Assembly (NCBI RefSeq): GCF_009870125.1
Contig: NC_046683.1
Span: 49,491,869 to 49,555,868, forward strand
Length of the DNA: 64,000 nt
From: Drosophila pseudoobscura
Taxonomy: Eukaryota > Arthropoda > Insecta > Diptera > Drosophilidae
Reading direction: 5' to 3'
The notes under the pieces are model-generated. The model had not been told where the DNA came from, searched no databases, and was given only the letters and a program-made list of their open reading frames with translations. Position 1 is the first letter of the stretch. Each line of letters opens with the position of its first letter. Below are positions 35,301 to 42,229 of the stretch, piece by piece. Both the position numbers and the translations under genes were made by a program.

Positions 35301-36930
35301 CTTTCCAGCTGGAGCTGCTGCAGCGCAAGGTTGATGATCTGTCGGATACACAGAATATAGCCGAGGATCGAACGACACGAACCAAGACCGAATATGCAGT
35401 GCTCCAGGCGCGATATCATATGCTGGAAGAGCAGTTCCGAGAGGTGAGTAAACCGCATCGCATAGTTTTGAAAGCATTGTGCTAAACTAGATTGTTCGCC
35501 AGTCGGAGCTGCGCGCCGAGGAACGCCTGGCCGAGGAGCAGAAGCGCCACCGCGAGATCCTGGCCCGCGTGGAGCGCGAAGCCTCGCTGCAGAACGAGAA
35601 CTGCCAGATGAAAATCAGAGCCACCGAGATCGAGGCCAACGCCCTGCGCGACGAGGCGCAGCGCCTGCGTGTGCAGTGCGATAAGCAGGCCAACGATTTG
35701 CATCGCACGGAGGAGCAGCTGGAGCTGGCACGCGATCAGATCGCCGCCCTCCAGCAGGAGTACGAAGAGCAGCAGCAGACACTGCGCAAGCAGGAGATGG
35801 AGAAGAAGTCCGCGGAGGAGCTGATGCTGGAGCTGAGCGGGGAGCTGCAGCGGGCGCGGGAGGAGAACGGGGCGAGGGCCATGCCCACCACATCGCCGGA
35901 GAGCATAAGACTGGAGGAGCTGCACCAAGAGCTCGAGGAGATGCGCCAAAAGAATCGATGTGAGTGTTCGAAATGGTATCCTCCCGATCAATACCCTAAC
36001 ATCATACATTCCTATCTTCCCGTAGCACTCGAAGAGCAGAACGAGGAGCTGCAGGCCACCATGCTCACCAACCAGGTCACCATGCTGAGCACCGGTGTGG
36101 AGCAGGGCCGCCATCTGCTCAACGGTACACTGGGCAGCCTGGCCCAGGAGCTGGAGGAGATGTCACAAGCGCAGGTGTGTATCCAGAACCCTGGAAACTG
36201 TGAACCCGTGAACCCCCTCACCCCCCGTGAGATGCCTCACACTTCAGCTTTTAGTCTTTGCTGCGTTGTCCACACCCAATCCACCACCCACAATCCACAA
36301 TCCAATCCATACCCACACACAAACACACAATTAATGTCACCAGCCAAGCCTGAGCACACGCACAGTCACCGCGAAGAGAATACGTACCGTTTGAGTGTCC
36401 TAGTGGTCGTACCGCATTGCGTCCTCTCATATATACTTGCATCTCGTACTCGTACTGTCTATATCTGTATTTATATTGAAATTTATTGTATTACAGGAGT
36501 CTGTGGATTCAGCCACATTAGCATCCTTAAGTCAGGTAATGCTTCACGCCACAATTAAACCCAAAATCAAACACGGTTTCGGAGCCACTGTGCACGCCTT
36601 GCAGTTGTTGAACTTTTACCATTCTTTTGACCTTATCTAAAACTTAATCTGAGGGTTCATTGGTCTCTAATCATTTCTCAAAAACATTTTGACGTGGTCT
36701 CTAACTTCATTTCTTGTTGTACATTTCTAATGGAAACTCTACTTTTGTGTTCCCAAAACTTTTCTTTGACGTGAGAACTAATCGAAGATTTTGTGTTACA
36801 GCTGCAACAGGCCTTCCAGGAAAAGGATGACGAGAATGTCCGGCTCAAGCACTATATTGATACCATACTACTCAACATTGTGGAGAACTATCCCCAGCTA
36901 CTGGAAGTCAAGCCCATGGAGCGCAAGTAA
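4880..36930 (+). CDS. nuf: nuclear fallout (Rab11-FIP3/4-type Rab11 effector), spliced, several isoforms
   Basis: Nuf is the fly Rab11 family-interacting protein of the FIP3/4 class. It binds Rab11 on recycling endosomes, is moved by dynein, and is needed for furrow and actin organisation in the early embryo (established for D. melanogaster). Exons read: 4880-5015, 5090-5399, 5460-5528, 6461-6505, 17313-17351, 18091-18205, then 35309-35443, 35503-35959, 36026-36174, optional 36497-36535, and 36802-36930. An alternative first exon, 31119-31880, joins the same 35309 acceptor. All junctions are GT..AG and keep frame. The upstream isoform is about 527 aa (540 with the optional exon); the 31119 isoform is about 543 (556). 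The N-terminal parts are Ser/Asn-rich and probably disordered. The shared part is a heptad-rich coiled coil ending in an FIP-RBD ([19 protein letters not shown]). The exon at 4864 is open upstream of its ATG, so a longer N terminus outside the window is possible. Confidence 0.9.
5090..5399 (+). CDS. nuf: nuf exon, Ser/Asn-rich region
   Basis: The acceptor is tttttttgtag and the donor is ga|gtgagt. The exon encodes an acidic stretch ([14 protein letters not shown]) typical of FIP3/4-type proteins, followed by Asn runs from AAC repeats at about 5208-5280 and then a hydrophilic tail. The Asn runs are probably disordered and variable in length between species. Confidence 0.85.
5460..5528 (+). CDS. 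nuf: nuf exon, acidic then Arg-rich segment
   Basis: The acceptor is catttccag and the donor is aag|gtaaac. The frame continues [20 protein letters not shown]. It ends with two bases (ag) of a codon that any of the next exons can complete to Ser. Confidence 0.85.
5529..6460 (+). other. nuf intron
   Basis: This is an intron of about 0.93 kb with a CCA-type microsatellite at about 5545-5560 and AT-rich sequence towards the 3' end. I see no coding signal in it. Confidence 0.6.
6461..6505 (+). CDS. nuf: nuf microexon (45 nt), probable cassette exon
   Basis: A tttcttacag acceptor and a gtaagc donor enclose exactly 45 nt that continue the frame as [15 protein letters not shown] plus two bases. 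It enters and leaves in the same phase, so skipping it preserves the frame. Identification rests on splice sites and phase alone. Confidence 0.65.
8240..9995. repeat. Imperfect inverted duplication, arms of about 0.48 and 0.57 kb
   Basis: The left arm (about 8240-8720) read in reverse complement matches the right arm (about 9430-9995) over most of its length. Matching landmarks include the GGTAGCGGTAACGGTATGGGG segment, the GCATTCTTGAGCAGTCCGGC segment and the GTGTCCGCCCCGCCACCTA segment. The right arm has an extra piece of roughly 40 bp near 9577-9616 and an extra CT-rich stretch near 9815-9890. By eye the arms are about 85-90% identical outside these. The spacer (about 8720-9430) is not repeated, apart from weak matches at its edges. 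Confidence 0.8.
10950..10995 (+). promoter_or_regulatory. Possible TATA-type core promoter inside nuf intron
   Basis: TATAAA lies at 10955-10960 and an initiator-like TCATTG lies about 32-34 bases downstream (near 10987). This could start an internal nuf transcript, but no coding exon can be tied to it, and such matches occur by chance. Confidence 0.2.
12391..13509 (-). mobile_element. DINE-1/INE-1-like non-autonomous Helitron, copy 1
   Basis: The element is about 1.12 kb. On the minus strand it begins with the TATACCCGATACTCA-type end, followed by GGAATCGTTTCCGACCCC, CATAAAGTATATATATTCTTG and GCCGAGTCGATTGAGCCATG. These are the landmarks of the INE-1/DINE-1 family. The 3' edge on + is a hairpin (tataccccaatactca / tgagtatcgggtata) at about 13472-13505. 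A GACGGACA microsatellite sits at about 13315-13362. Three internal repeats carrying CAGATTTTCG(T/C)CCTTTG start near 12700, 12838 and 13170. No transposase is encoded. A near-identical copy lies at 54447-55597. Confidence 0.85.
17313..17351 (+). CDS. nuf: nuf microexon (39 nt), probable cassette exon
   Basis: The acceptor is tcttttccag and the donor is cag|gtaagt. The exon adds (H/S)[12 protein letters not shown] and leaves two bases (ag) for the next exon. It is symmetric (39 nt, same phase in and out), so it can be skipped without a frameshift. Confidence 0.7.
17352..18090 (+). other. nuf intron with a GGCGCC-rich inverted repeat
   Basis: This is a 0.74 kb intron, AT-rich except for an isolated GC-rich patch at 17701-17753 holding three GGCGCCACC/GGTGGCGCC sites. 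No coding signal is seen. Confidence 0.6.
18091..18205 (+). CDS. nuf: nuf exon, Ser-rich conserved segment
   Basis: The acceptor is ttttttatag and the donor is agg|gtaagc. It encodes [16 protein letters not shown] then [15 protein letters not shown] and ends in phase 0, so it can join directly to the coiled-coil exon at 35309. The Ser-rich and acidic composition matches the region before the coiled coil in FIP3/4-type proteins. Confidence 0.85.
18206..23139 (+). other. Part of a 17 kb nuf intron upstream of the nested cyclophilin gene
   Basis: I see no coding exon. The stretch contains small compositional repeats such as the GCCCAG-type repeat at about 20508-20536 and a CAGACCCC-type repeat at about 20926-20965. 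Both are probably simple repeats rather than genes. Confidence 0.5.
23140..23634 (+). CDS. Cyclophilin A-type peptidyl-prolyl cis-trans isomerase, intronless, nested in nuf
   Basis: The 164-residue protein is a full-length cyclophilin of the CypA class. These enzymes catalyse cis-trans isomerisation of prolyl peptide bonds and are usually cytosolic. It opens [20 protein letters not shown]. Landmarks of the active site are present: [15 protein letters not shown] (with the catalytic Arg, the Phe and the Gln), [15 protein letters not shown], and [12 protein letters not shown] (Trp and His of the cyclosporin pocket). The ATG at 23140 is the first ATG of the frame and gives the usual family length. 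There is no intron, it runs in the same direction as its host gene, and its codons favour G/C in the third position, unlike the surrounding intron. From memory it is very like D. melanogaster CG7768, but I could not check this. It is probably an intact retrogene or a long-standing nested gene. Confidence 0.95.
   Translation: MSLPRVYFDITAGNEKLGRIVMELRSDVVPKTAENFRALCTGEKGYGYKGSPFHRIIPNFMCQGGDFTNQNGTGGRSIYGNKFPDENFELQHTGPGILSMANAGANTNGSQFFICTSKTNWLDRKHVVFGKVVEGMEIVQKVESYGSTTGKTSAPVIIEDCGAL
23640..24500. repeat. AC-only minisatellite (11-bp and 12-bp units), duplicated as a block
   Basis: The array starts six bases after the cyclophilin stop. First come 11-bp units of CACACCCACCA (about 23645-23800), then a run of about 27 identical 12-bp units of ACCCCACCAAAC (about 23825-24150). 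Variants with TGCCCCCACC and a tail ending ACTGAACAAAAACTGAC (about 24214-24240) follow. A shorter second block repeats the same order (about 24250-24498) and ends in the same tail. The + strand has almost no G or T, so the minus strand is rich in GGTGGGG runs. Open frames across it are artefacts of stop-free units. Confidence 0.95.
25400..25720 (+). promoter_or_regulatory. Possible alternative nuf promoter / 5' UTR region
   Basis: Against an AT-rich background this stretch is GC-rich and carries many CG dinucleotides and a CT tract (25605-25622) able to bind GAGA factor. Both features are common at Drosophila developmental promoters. No initiator or donor could be fixed with confidence, so assignment to nuf is only an inference from position. 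Confidence 0.25.
29877..29902. repeat. AAG/GAA microsatellite
   Basis: Consecutive AAG triplets are seen, continued by a shorter run near 29910. It is intronic with no evident role. Confidence 0.9.
30186..30211. repeat. TC microsatellite (GAGA-factor-type tract)
   Basis: About 13 TC dinucleotides occur about 0.9 kb upstream of the 31119 exon. GA/CT tracts can bind GAGA factor, but this one may be neutral. Confidence 0.9.
31119..31880 (+). CDS. nuf: nuf alternative first coding exon (254 codons)
   Basis: The frame opens [20 protein letters not shown] and runs 254 codons to a gtaagc donor in phase 0. It joins the coiled-coil exon at 35309 as [10 protein letters not shown]. The region includes Asn-rich runs, the hydrophobic patch [19 protein letters not shown], and a Gly-rich run from about 31772 to 31820. 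It replaces the entire upstream set of exons. The stretch just upstream lacks a pyrimidine-rich acceptor, which suggests a 5' UTR continuous with the exon. A TATAAAG at 31074 is a weak promoter candidate. Confidence 0.88.
31881..35170 (+). other. nuf intron (3.3 kb)
   Basis: No coding exon is supported up to the possible small exon at 35171. The stretch holds T-rich tracts near 33570-33600 and a TACCCTGTAC..GGAGGGTATA palindrome near 33617. Nothing else is recognised. Confidence 0.5.
35171..35233 (+). CDS. nuf: Possible tiny alternative first exon of nuf (21 codons)
   Basis: An ATG at 35171 opens [20 protein letters not shown] plus Cys. A GTTAGT donor at 35234 would leave a 75-base intron, a typical fly size, before the 35309 acceptor, in phase 0. 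The leucine-rich sequence would extend the coiled coil. The frame also reads through the intron without a stop. Support is by frame and splice fit only. Confidence 0.4.
35309..35443 (+). CDS. nuf: nuf shared exon, start of the coiled coil
   Basis: The acceptor is ctttccag and the donor is gag|gtgagt; 45 codons in phase 0. It encodes [20 protein letters not shown] and continues to MLEEQFRE, with clear heptad spacing of Leu/Val. This is the junction where the alternative N-terminal sets converge. Confidence 0.93.
35503..35959 (+). CDS. nuf: nuf shared exon, long coiled coil
   Basis: The exon encodes 152 codons of Glu/Gln/Arg/Leu-rich sequence beginning [20 protein letters not shown] and ending RQKNR. 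It is uninterrupted except for a short linker around [10 protein letters not shown]. The acceptor is ttcgccag and the donor is gat|gtgagt. Strong third-position G/C bias supports coding. It is the main dimerisation region of FIP-type proteins. Confidence 0.95.
36026..36174 (+). CDS. nuf: nuf shared exon, coiled coil continued
   Basis: The acceptor is cttcccgtag and the donor is cag|gtgtgt. It encodes (S)[17 protein letters not shown] and continues to ELEEMSQAQ in phase 0. Confidence 0.93.
36497..36535 (+). CDS. nuf: nuf optional exon (39 nt)
   Basis: The acceptor is tattacag and the donor is cag|gtaatg. It encodes [13 protein letters not shown] in phase 0, so it inserts 13 residues between the coiled coil and the Rab11-binding end without changing frame. 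It lies between two introns of about 0.3 kb. Inclusion is probably alternative. Confidence 0.65.
36802..36930 (+). CDS. nuf: nuf last exon, Rab11-binding domain
   Basis: The exon encodes [20 protein letters not shown], the segment [16 protein letters not shown], and ends KPMERK then TAA. The YID..L..I....P..LEV pattern is the FIP-RBD that pairs as a dimer with two Rab11 molecules. The acceptor is gttacag. Confidence 0.95.
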   Translation: MQQAFQEKDDENVRLKHYIDTILLNIVENYPQLLEVKPMERK

Positions 36931-37022
36931 AGCCGAATACGAAATAGAACCAGAAGCTGAAACGTAACCAGAACAAGAACCACAACCAGAAGACACTGGC
37001 GGCCGTGTCGCAACCACCTAAC

Positions 37023-37061
37023 AATAAACACCAACTAAAATGAACAACTAAACTAAATAAA
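37023..37061 (+). terminator. nuf poly(A) signals
   Basis: Two AATAAA hexamers occur about 95 and 130 bases after the stop codon, the earliest plausible cleavage region. Confidence 0.5.
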
Positions 37062-38513
37062 ACAAAATTGTACTTTACGTTCATATTTTAAGCTCTAATC
37101 TATTTAGATATTTATACATAACTTAAGACACTAATTTATTTTGTAACAATTTATTGTAGACTAGATTTTAAAACGAAAACAACACAGTAGCATCTTCCTT
37201 AAAGGGAATACCATTAGGAGGAACAAAAACTGTATCCTTGAAAGCAAAAATCCTTAAATTGTTAATATGCATGGAAATTTGTGTTGTTTGTTTTTTTTTT
37301 TTTTTTTTATACGCGTATCATAGGCGGAAAACAAGTCAGAACAAGTTTTGTGGAAGTTTCTTTGTTAGTTTCTATGTGTGTATTTTCAGGATATTAAGAT
37401 ATTAACTATAAATAATACTAGCCCCTAAGAATTGATATTCGTTTCTCCTTACAAATGGAACCGAAACCCAATAAGCTGTTGATCCAATGACAAGTTACGA
37501 TAATTGCTTAAAATGTTTGTTTGAGGGCTGGCTGTGTATAGCGCGAGATGAGAAACTTTATTGAAATGTTAACGTTTGAAACGAGCTATTTTCCAATTTT
37601 CGTTGACACGGGGGTAGCTGTGAAAGCCTGCACGGGAACTGCTTTTCAGTTTAATCAATATTTTCATTACCTATGTATACTACTCTCTCTTTCATCGTTA
37701 ATCTACATATAACTTGCTTATATTCCCACTATGTCCTTCTCGCTGGCTATCCCCAAAGTATGTAGTTGCAGAAATCTATCAAAAAATTTGCGTTTATGGT
37801 ATGGACAATCCCAAGATATGAGACGGAGTTTTAGTTTGAGAAGAAGCAATTATCATTAGAAAGAAAGATATCATAGCCCAGAACCATATGTCAATGTATA
37901 GCACAGTAACAACTTACAGATGCCCCCAGATGACCACTTGGCCAGGGGATTCACATTCATTCTACTCGTACATACATAGATCAAATAATACGTAATACTT
38001 ACTCTGCATATTGTTTATAACCCAATTAAATGGACGCAATGTGCAAACATTTAGGGATCGGTCGTGAGCCCAGAAGCTCTCATTAAATACGATCCCTAAT
38101 AGACTAGAACAACTCAAGTGGTCAACCCTATAGGAACTAATAATATATCAATACAACTGAAGCAATTATGATATAATACGTAAATCAAAATTAGATTGCC
38201 TTAAATGAAATCGTTTAAAGTGTTTAGGCCTTAGATAACTCTTTGAAAAAACAGTCCATTGATTAATGATACCATACTAATACCATGGATTTTTAAAATG
38301 TAATTTACCAGATGCAAGTCGAAGAACTTTATCGGAATAAAGAGTAATATTTTATAAAGAGAAGCAAAAAATCGTGCCTTGCCCTAAAACCGAGTCGATG
38401 CAAATTAGGCAAACCCGTTCAAAGACAATAAACATAAATGTAAAATTTATTAAGGAAACCCGAACTGTGGAACAGGTTCTGAAGGAGGGCTTACGTAACA
38501 GTTGGAGGTGTTA

Positions 38514-38519
38514 TATAAA
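38514..38519 (+). promoter_or_regulatory. TATA box of the GIPNP-repeat secreted protein gene
   Basis: TATAAA sits 60 bases before the ATG at 38574, which would give a 5' UTR of about 30 bases. A TATA box at similar range precedes the other two genes of the cluster. Confidence 0.6.
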
Positions 38520-38573
38520 CTGTGCTCCGACTCCCCAAAAGGACAGAGAAGACCCTGCTGTTGACGATTAAAG

Positions 38574-39716
38574 ATGTTCAAGATTGTTCCTTTGGCCGCA
38601 GGTGGGTACTGGTATATATTCATATGATCCGATCCTTACTTAACGAATCTTCTTCTCTTTTTAGTGCTGCTGTGCTTCGCTACAGCGCAGGTTGTGCCAA
38701 ATGCAGAGATCGGTCGGGTTACCATCCAAGTGCCGTTGTTGTCTAATGGAAAGCCAGTCATTCTGGGCAGCCACGAAGGTGTTGAGGTGGCCCACGTAGA
38801 GGAGATCAAGCCGGGAAAGATCCAGGTACTCAATGAGGTGCCTCCAACGCTCAGCAAAGTTCGGAGTGCGAGATCCATTGTAGATCATTCCAACGTAGGA
38901 ATCCCAAATCCTGGTATTCCCAACGAAGGAATCCCAAATCCTGGCATTCCCAATAGGGGAATACCAAATCCTGGCATTCCCAACGAAGGAATCCCAAATC
39001 CTGGTATCCCCAATAGGGGAATCCCAAATCCTGGTATTCCCAACGAAGGAATCCCAAATCCTGGCATCCCCAATGAAGGAATACCGAATCCTGGTATCCC
39101 CAATAGGGGAATACCAAATCCTGGCATTCCCAACGAAGGAATCCCAAATCCTGGCATCCCCAATGAAGGAATACCGAATCCTGGCATCCCCAATGTAGGA
39201 ATACCGAATCCTGGCATTCCCAACGAAGGAATCCCAAATCCTGGCATCCCTAATGTAGGAATACCGAATCCTGGCATCCCCAATGTAGGAATACCGAATC
39301 GTGGCATTCCCAACCATGGCATCCCAATTCCTGATGCTTCTGCGATCCAACCTGTTGCTGTAATGCCAACCCACCGCACCACCACCAGCCCCACGATGAC
39401 CACTACTACAGTACTGCCGAAGCGTGTCCCGTCCAAGAATTGCCATCACCTGCTGTTGGCTGGGATGACCACCGTCTCACCCTTGGAAATGATGGCCACT
39501 CCGCCGGCAGAGAACTGCGACGAGCTGTGCACCAAGCACGAATACATGCCCGTCTGCGCCCACAACGGTGTGTGTGTCCACGAGTTTGCCAATCAGTGTG
39601 TAATGGACACTTTCAACTGTAAGCATCGGGATTTGTCTTTCCGCAGCGTGGATGAGGATGTTTGCCGGTTGGAATTGTGCGCCAGGCGATGCAAGGAGGA
39701 GGATTTAATGCTCTAG
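38574..39716 (+). CDS. Secreted Kazal-like protein with GIPNP pentapeptide repeats (359 aa)
   Basis: Exon 1 (38574-38601) encodes MFKIVPLAA. A 63-base intron follows, and exon 2 (38665-39716) continues VLLCFATAQVVPNAE. Together these form a signal peptide probably cut after AQ. An N-terminal domain of about 85 residues ends in a basic site (KVRSARS). Then come 29 GIP-containing pentapeptides (GIPNP alternating with GIPNE, GIPNR or GIPNV; about 38896-39332), a Thr-rich linker, and a C-terminal module starting ENCDELC. Its cysteines are spaced C-x3-C-x8-C-x5-C-x7-C-x6-C-x14-C-x4-C, with VCAHNGVC resembling the Kazal core. The repeat looks like an extended proline-glycine structural segment. The function is unknown; protease inhibition is only a suggestion from the Kazal-like module. 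There is no canonical AATAAA close by, only AATAAT near 39785. Confidence 0.88.
38896..39332 (+). repeat. In-gene tandem repeat of 15/30 bp coding GIPNP-type pentapeptides
   Basis: Units of 15 bp occur mostly as 30-bp pairs (GGAATCCCAAATCCTGG then ATTCCCAAC/T plus a variable codon). Neighbouring units share synonymous variants (ATCCCAAAT versus ATACCGAAT, GGTATC versus GGCATT) in mosaic order, which is what unequal exchange or gene conversion produces. The lack of stops on the other strand creates long but meaningless minus-strand frames. Confidence 0.95.
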
Positions 39717-40379
39717 GACTATGACAACATACCCACTTATTCCGTATTCTTTAAGTCCATATATCCGTCAAACATAAAACAAAAATAATGAATATGTAAA
39801 CCAATCTCTTGAATTCACTGCATGCATGGGAGAGAAAGAGAGAGAGATGTCCCAAGTGCCAACATACTAAAGATTTGTATTTATAGCAAAAAAATCTAAC
39901 AAGACATTGAGCTTTATCAATTCTTAGTTGTAACGAACAAAAGATCCTTGAAATTTGATTTTATACTAGTCCCAGATTAGTCTTAGCTTCCTTATAGCCA
40001 TCAAGTGCATTTCTTCACTCCAGGTATTTCCGTGCAGAGGCCGAAGATTATATGGCAGCCATAGGATCAATTGGTCCAAGAAAAAGTCCCATCAAAGTCC
40101 CATAATTGTTAGGATAAACCTTTAAGAATACCAAAAGCCTCTCCCCCGAAACTAAATTTCCGTTTCTGTCTGGATAAATATTAATTTTCGTTTTGATCAG
40201 CCGACTGTTGCAATGCCGCCAGAAATATAAATATTAATGTCGAGAAAATAATCGAAAAAATATATAGCAAACTAGTGGGGAAGACCCCTGCTCACTCACT
40301 TCACTAGTGCGAAAATTAACTTCTTTGATTTTCTTGCACTTTAGTCGATCCCAAAGGGGAAGGAATATCTTATTTATAA
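39717..40379. other. Intergenic sequence
   Basis: AT-rich, no gene seen. A GA-rich patch is at about 39830-39847, and a segment at 40169-40310 resembles one at 60251-60303. Confidence 0.6.
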
Positions 40380-40574
40380 GTGACTATATAATTCCTACAG
40401 AACACTCCGTTTCGTTTTTAGTTTCATGTATTTATTCCTTGAATTCTACAACCTCATAACCAAAACCGTTTCTACAATCCAAACTCTCTGAGATCCGACT
40501 CCAGGCACCTGGGCTCCCAGTCCTTCGGGCAGCGGTGATCTTCCACAATGCTGAAGTGCTTCTGGGTGATTTTA
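40380..40574 (-). pseudogene. Truncated tandem copy of the 3' end of the neighbouring Kazal-like gene
   Basis: This segment repeats 40575-40769 with a period of 195 bp. In minus-strand reading it keeps the last coding part (FSIVEDHRC, then P instead of T, KDWEPRC to LREFGL and stop) plus the 3' UTR with its AATAAA. It has no start, no signal peptide and none of the first six cysteines. It is a broken duplicate, not an independent gene. Confidence 0.85.
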
Positions 40575-40626
40575 GTGACTTTATAATTCCCCACAGAATA
40601 CTCCGTTTCGTTTTTAGTTTCATGTA

Positions 40627-40632
40627 TTTATT
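40627..40632 (-). terminator. Poly(A) signal of the 106-aa gene
   Basis: AATAAA on the minus strand lies about 36 bases after the stop codon. The duplicated copy carries the same signal near 40432-40437. Confidence 0.6.
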
Positions 40633-40667
40633 CCTTGAATGCTACAACCTCATAACCAAAACCGTTT

Positions 40668-41051
40668 CTACAATCCAAACTCTCTGAGATCCGACTCCAG
40701 GCACCTGGGCTCCCAGTCCTTCGTGCAGCGGTGATCTTCCACAATGCTGAAGGGCTTCTGGGGATTGCGGCAGTTGTAGGCGGCCATGCTGCAGCGGCTC
40801 TCAAACTTTAGCAGGCACTGTCCGTTGGTGGCGCAGACGGAAGGATCCCTCTCCGTGCAGTGATAGTGGCACTTGTCGTCTTCCACCTGATCCCTATACA
40901 CCCGCTGTCCATGCTGATCAATGCTGATATTCTTGGCCAGGGCACAGCCGGCAATGAAAACTGAAAAGAAAACACAGTTTCAGTGGGCGGGAGTGGGAGC
41001 GTGGCAAAGGGAGAGAAGCTTACGCAGAAAAACCAGCGACAGGATATTCAT
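40668..41051 (-). CDS. Small secreted Kazal-like protein (106 aa)
   Basis: On the minus strand exon 1 (41051-41024) encodes MNILSLVFL. A 63-base intron (GTAAGC..CAG) follows, and exon 2 (40960-40668) continues LFIAGCALAKNISIDQHG. The signal peptide spans the intron. The mature part is almost entirely the cysteine module, C-x3-C-x7-C-x5-C-x7-C-x6-C-x14-C-x7-C, with VCATNGQC at the Kazal-like core. Unlike its neighbours it has no long linker. Its 3' end has been duplicated next door. It lies head-to-head with the gene at 42230, 1.18 kb away. A Kazal-type inhibitor role is possible but not shown. Confidence 0.88.
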
Positions 41052-41156
41052 CTTTGAGCTTTGGTTTGTTGGTTGTCTTTGTTGTTGTTCACGTTCACCT
41101 TGCTGTGTGTGTGCAGCAACTGTAAAACTGTGGATTCTGCCGTCCCCTGTCATTGG

Positions 41157-41163
41157 TTTTATA
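41157..41163 (-). promoter_or_regulatory. TATA box of the 106-aa gene
   Basis: TATAAAA on the minus strand lies about 106 bases upstream of the ATG, which would predict a 5' UTR of about 75-80 bases. Confidence 0.5.
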
Positions 41164-42115
41164 CCAAAAGCGAATTTCAGCTGACAAAAGCTTTTGGTTT
41201 CTGCTGTCTGTCCCACTGTCCCTGCCCGTCCTTCCTGCTTCCCTGCATAATCCTTTATTTTAACACCTGCCAGAGATATAAAATTGCATCATCATCAACG
41301 GCATCAACGGCTTTGCCTGGCGTTTTCGGATTTTTTCTGGCTTGTAATTAAATGTTCTCCCGTCTGGTTAAAAATAAGACCGTGAGATGCCAAATTTGCA
41401 TATTTTTGTCAGCGCTTCAATTTGATGTGGTTCCATTGTTTTGAGGGAAGCTCTGGAAAATCCTGTTGTTTTGCCAAGGGGCGCTATGTTTTTTCTCCAT
41501 ATTTCTATTCAGCTGTGGCCTTGGAATCTATCCTTGGGTCTTCCTTGTGCATAGGAAAGTGCTGGCACCAAACACATAAACACACTGCACAAAATGTGCA
41601 TGTATGAGAGCCGGTGACTGCTTGGAGTTGAAGTTGGTTAATTTTCAATGAGATTACTTTTAGATTTTATTGAATTTTTAATAAAACTTCTTAGAAGAAC
41701 CGTAAAATGTCATTCATTTTCTAAAGTCATTCAACCTTTAACCAATTAACCCCTCTCGTAGAGCTATAACTATTATAATTATTTAGAGGGAAGTGCGGGA
41801 TGCTCTTTGGGAGGTATACTACGTATATCATGCATATATTCCTGGATATTCTTCAAAATATCTCACAAGTTTCTTAATATAAATATTTACTGCCAAACAT
41901 CATATTCTATAAGGAAGTGATTAAAGCAATATGAGCGATATACCAGCTGGGAGGTAGGGCTCTCCAGACGAGGTCTCAGCTCAGTGTTCCGTTCAAGCGA
42001 GACCAGAAAACCTGTTTACCGACAGAATTGGAATAAAATCCATAAATGATATGATCACATATTAATATCAAATCGTGGCAGACAAGCTGTTGTTAAGGGA
42101 TCGGAAAAAAACCTT
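41164..42115. other. Shared upstream region of two divergent Kazal-like genes
   Basis: About 0.95 kb between the two TATA boxes. It is AT-rich with no coding signal. It presumably holds regulatory sites for one or both genes, but none could be named. Confidence 0.5.
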
Positions 42116-42121
42116 TATAAA
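42116..42121 (+). promoter_or_regulatory. TATA box of the Q/E/K-rich Kazal-like gene
   Basis: TATAAA lies 114 bases upstream of the ATG, with a CAGTTAC initiator-like site about 26 bases downstream. Confidence 0.5.
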
Positions 42122-42229
42122 GTGGGAACATTCGGGAATGCAGTTACAGAACGCCTTCGAACGCCAGTGCAAAGGATTGTAGCTCTGGAACAAGCCAATT
42201 TGAACCAAAAAGGGAATTTTGCAAACAAA

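Larger units (their letters stand above)
36931..38573 (+). other. nuf 3' UTR and intergenic sequence
   Basis: AATAAA signals lie at 37023-37028 and 37056-37061, with a T tract at about 37291-37307 and further AT-rich sequence to 38350. A short or a long 3' UTR is possible. The last part (38400-38573) is the promoter of the next gene. Confidence 0.6.

Noticed and set aside
38374..38571. 65-codon frame just upstream of the GIPNP gene
   Set aside because: It runs through the TATA box and 5' UTR of that gene and is not conserved with anything I recognise.
38661..39449. Long minus-strand frames opposite the GIPNP gene
   Set aside because: They are shadows of the in-gene repeat; the plus strand has the signal peptide, intron and cysteine module.
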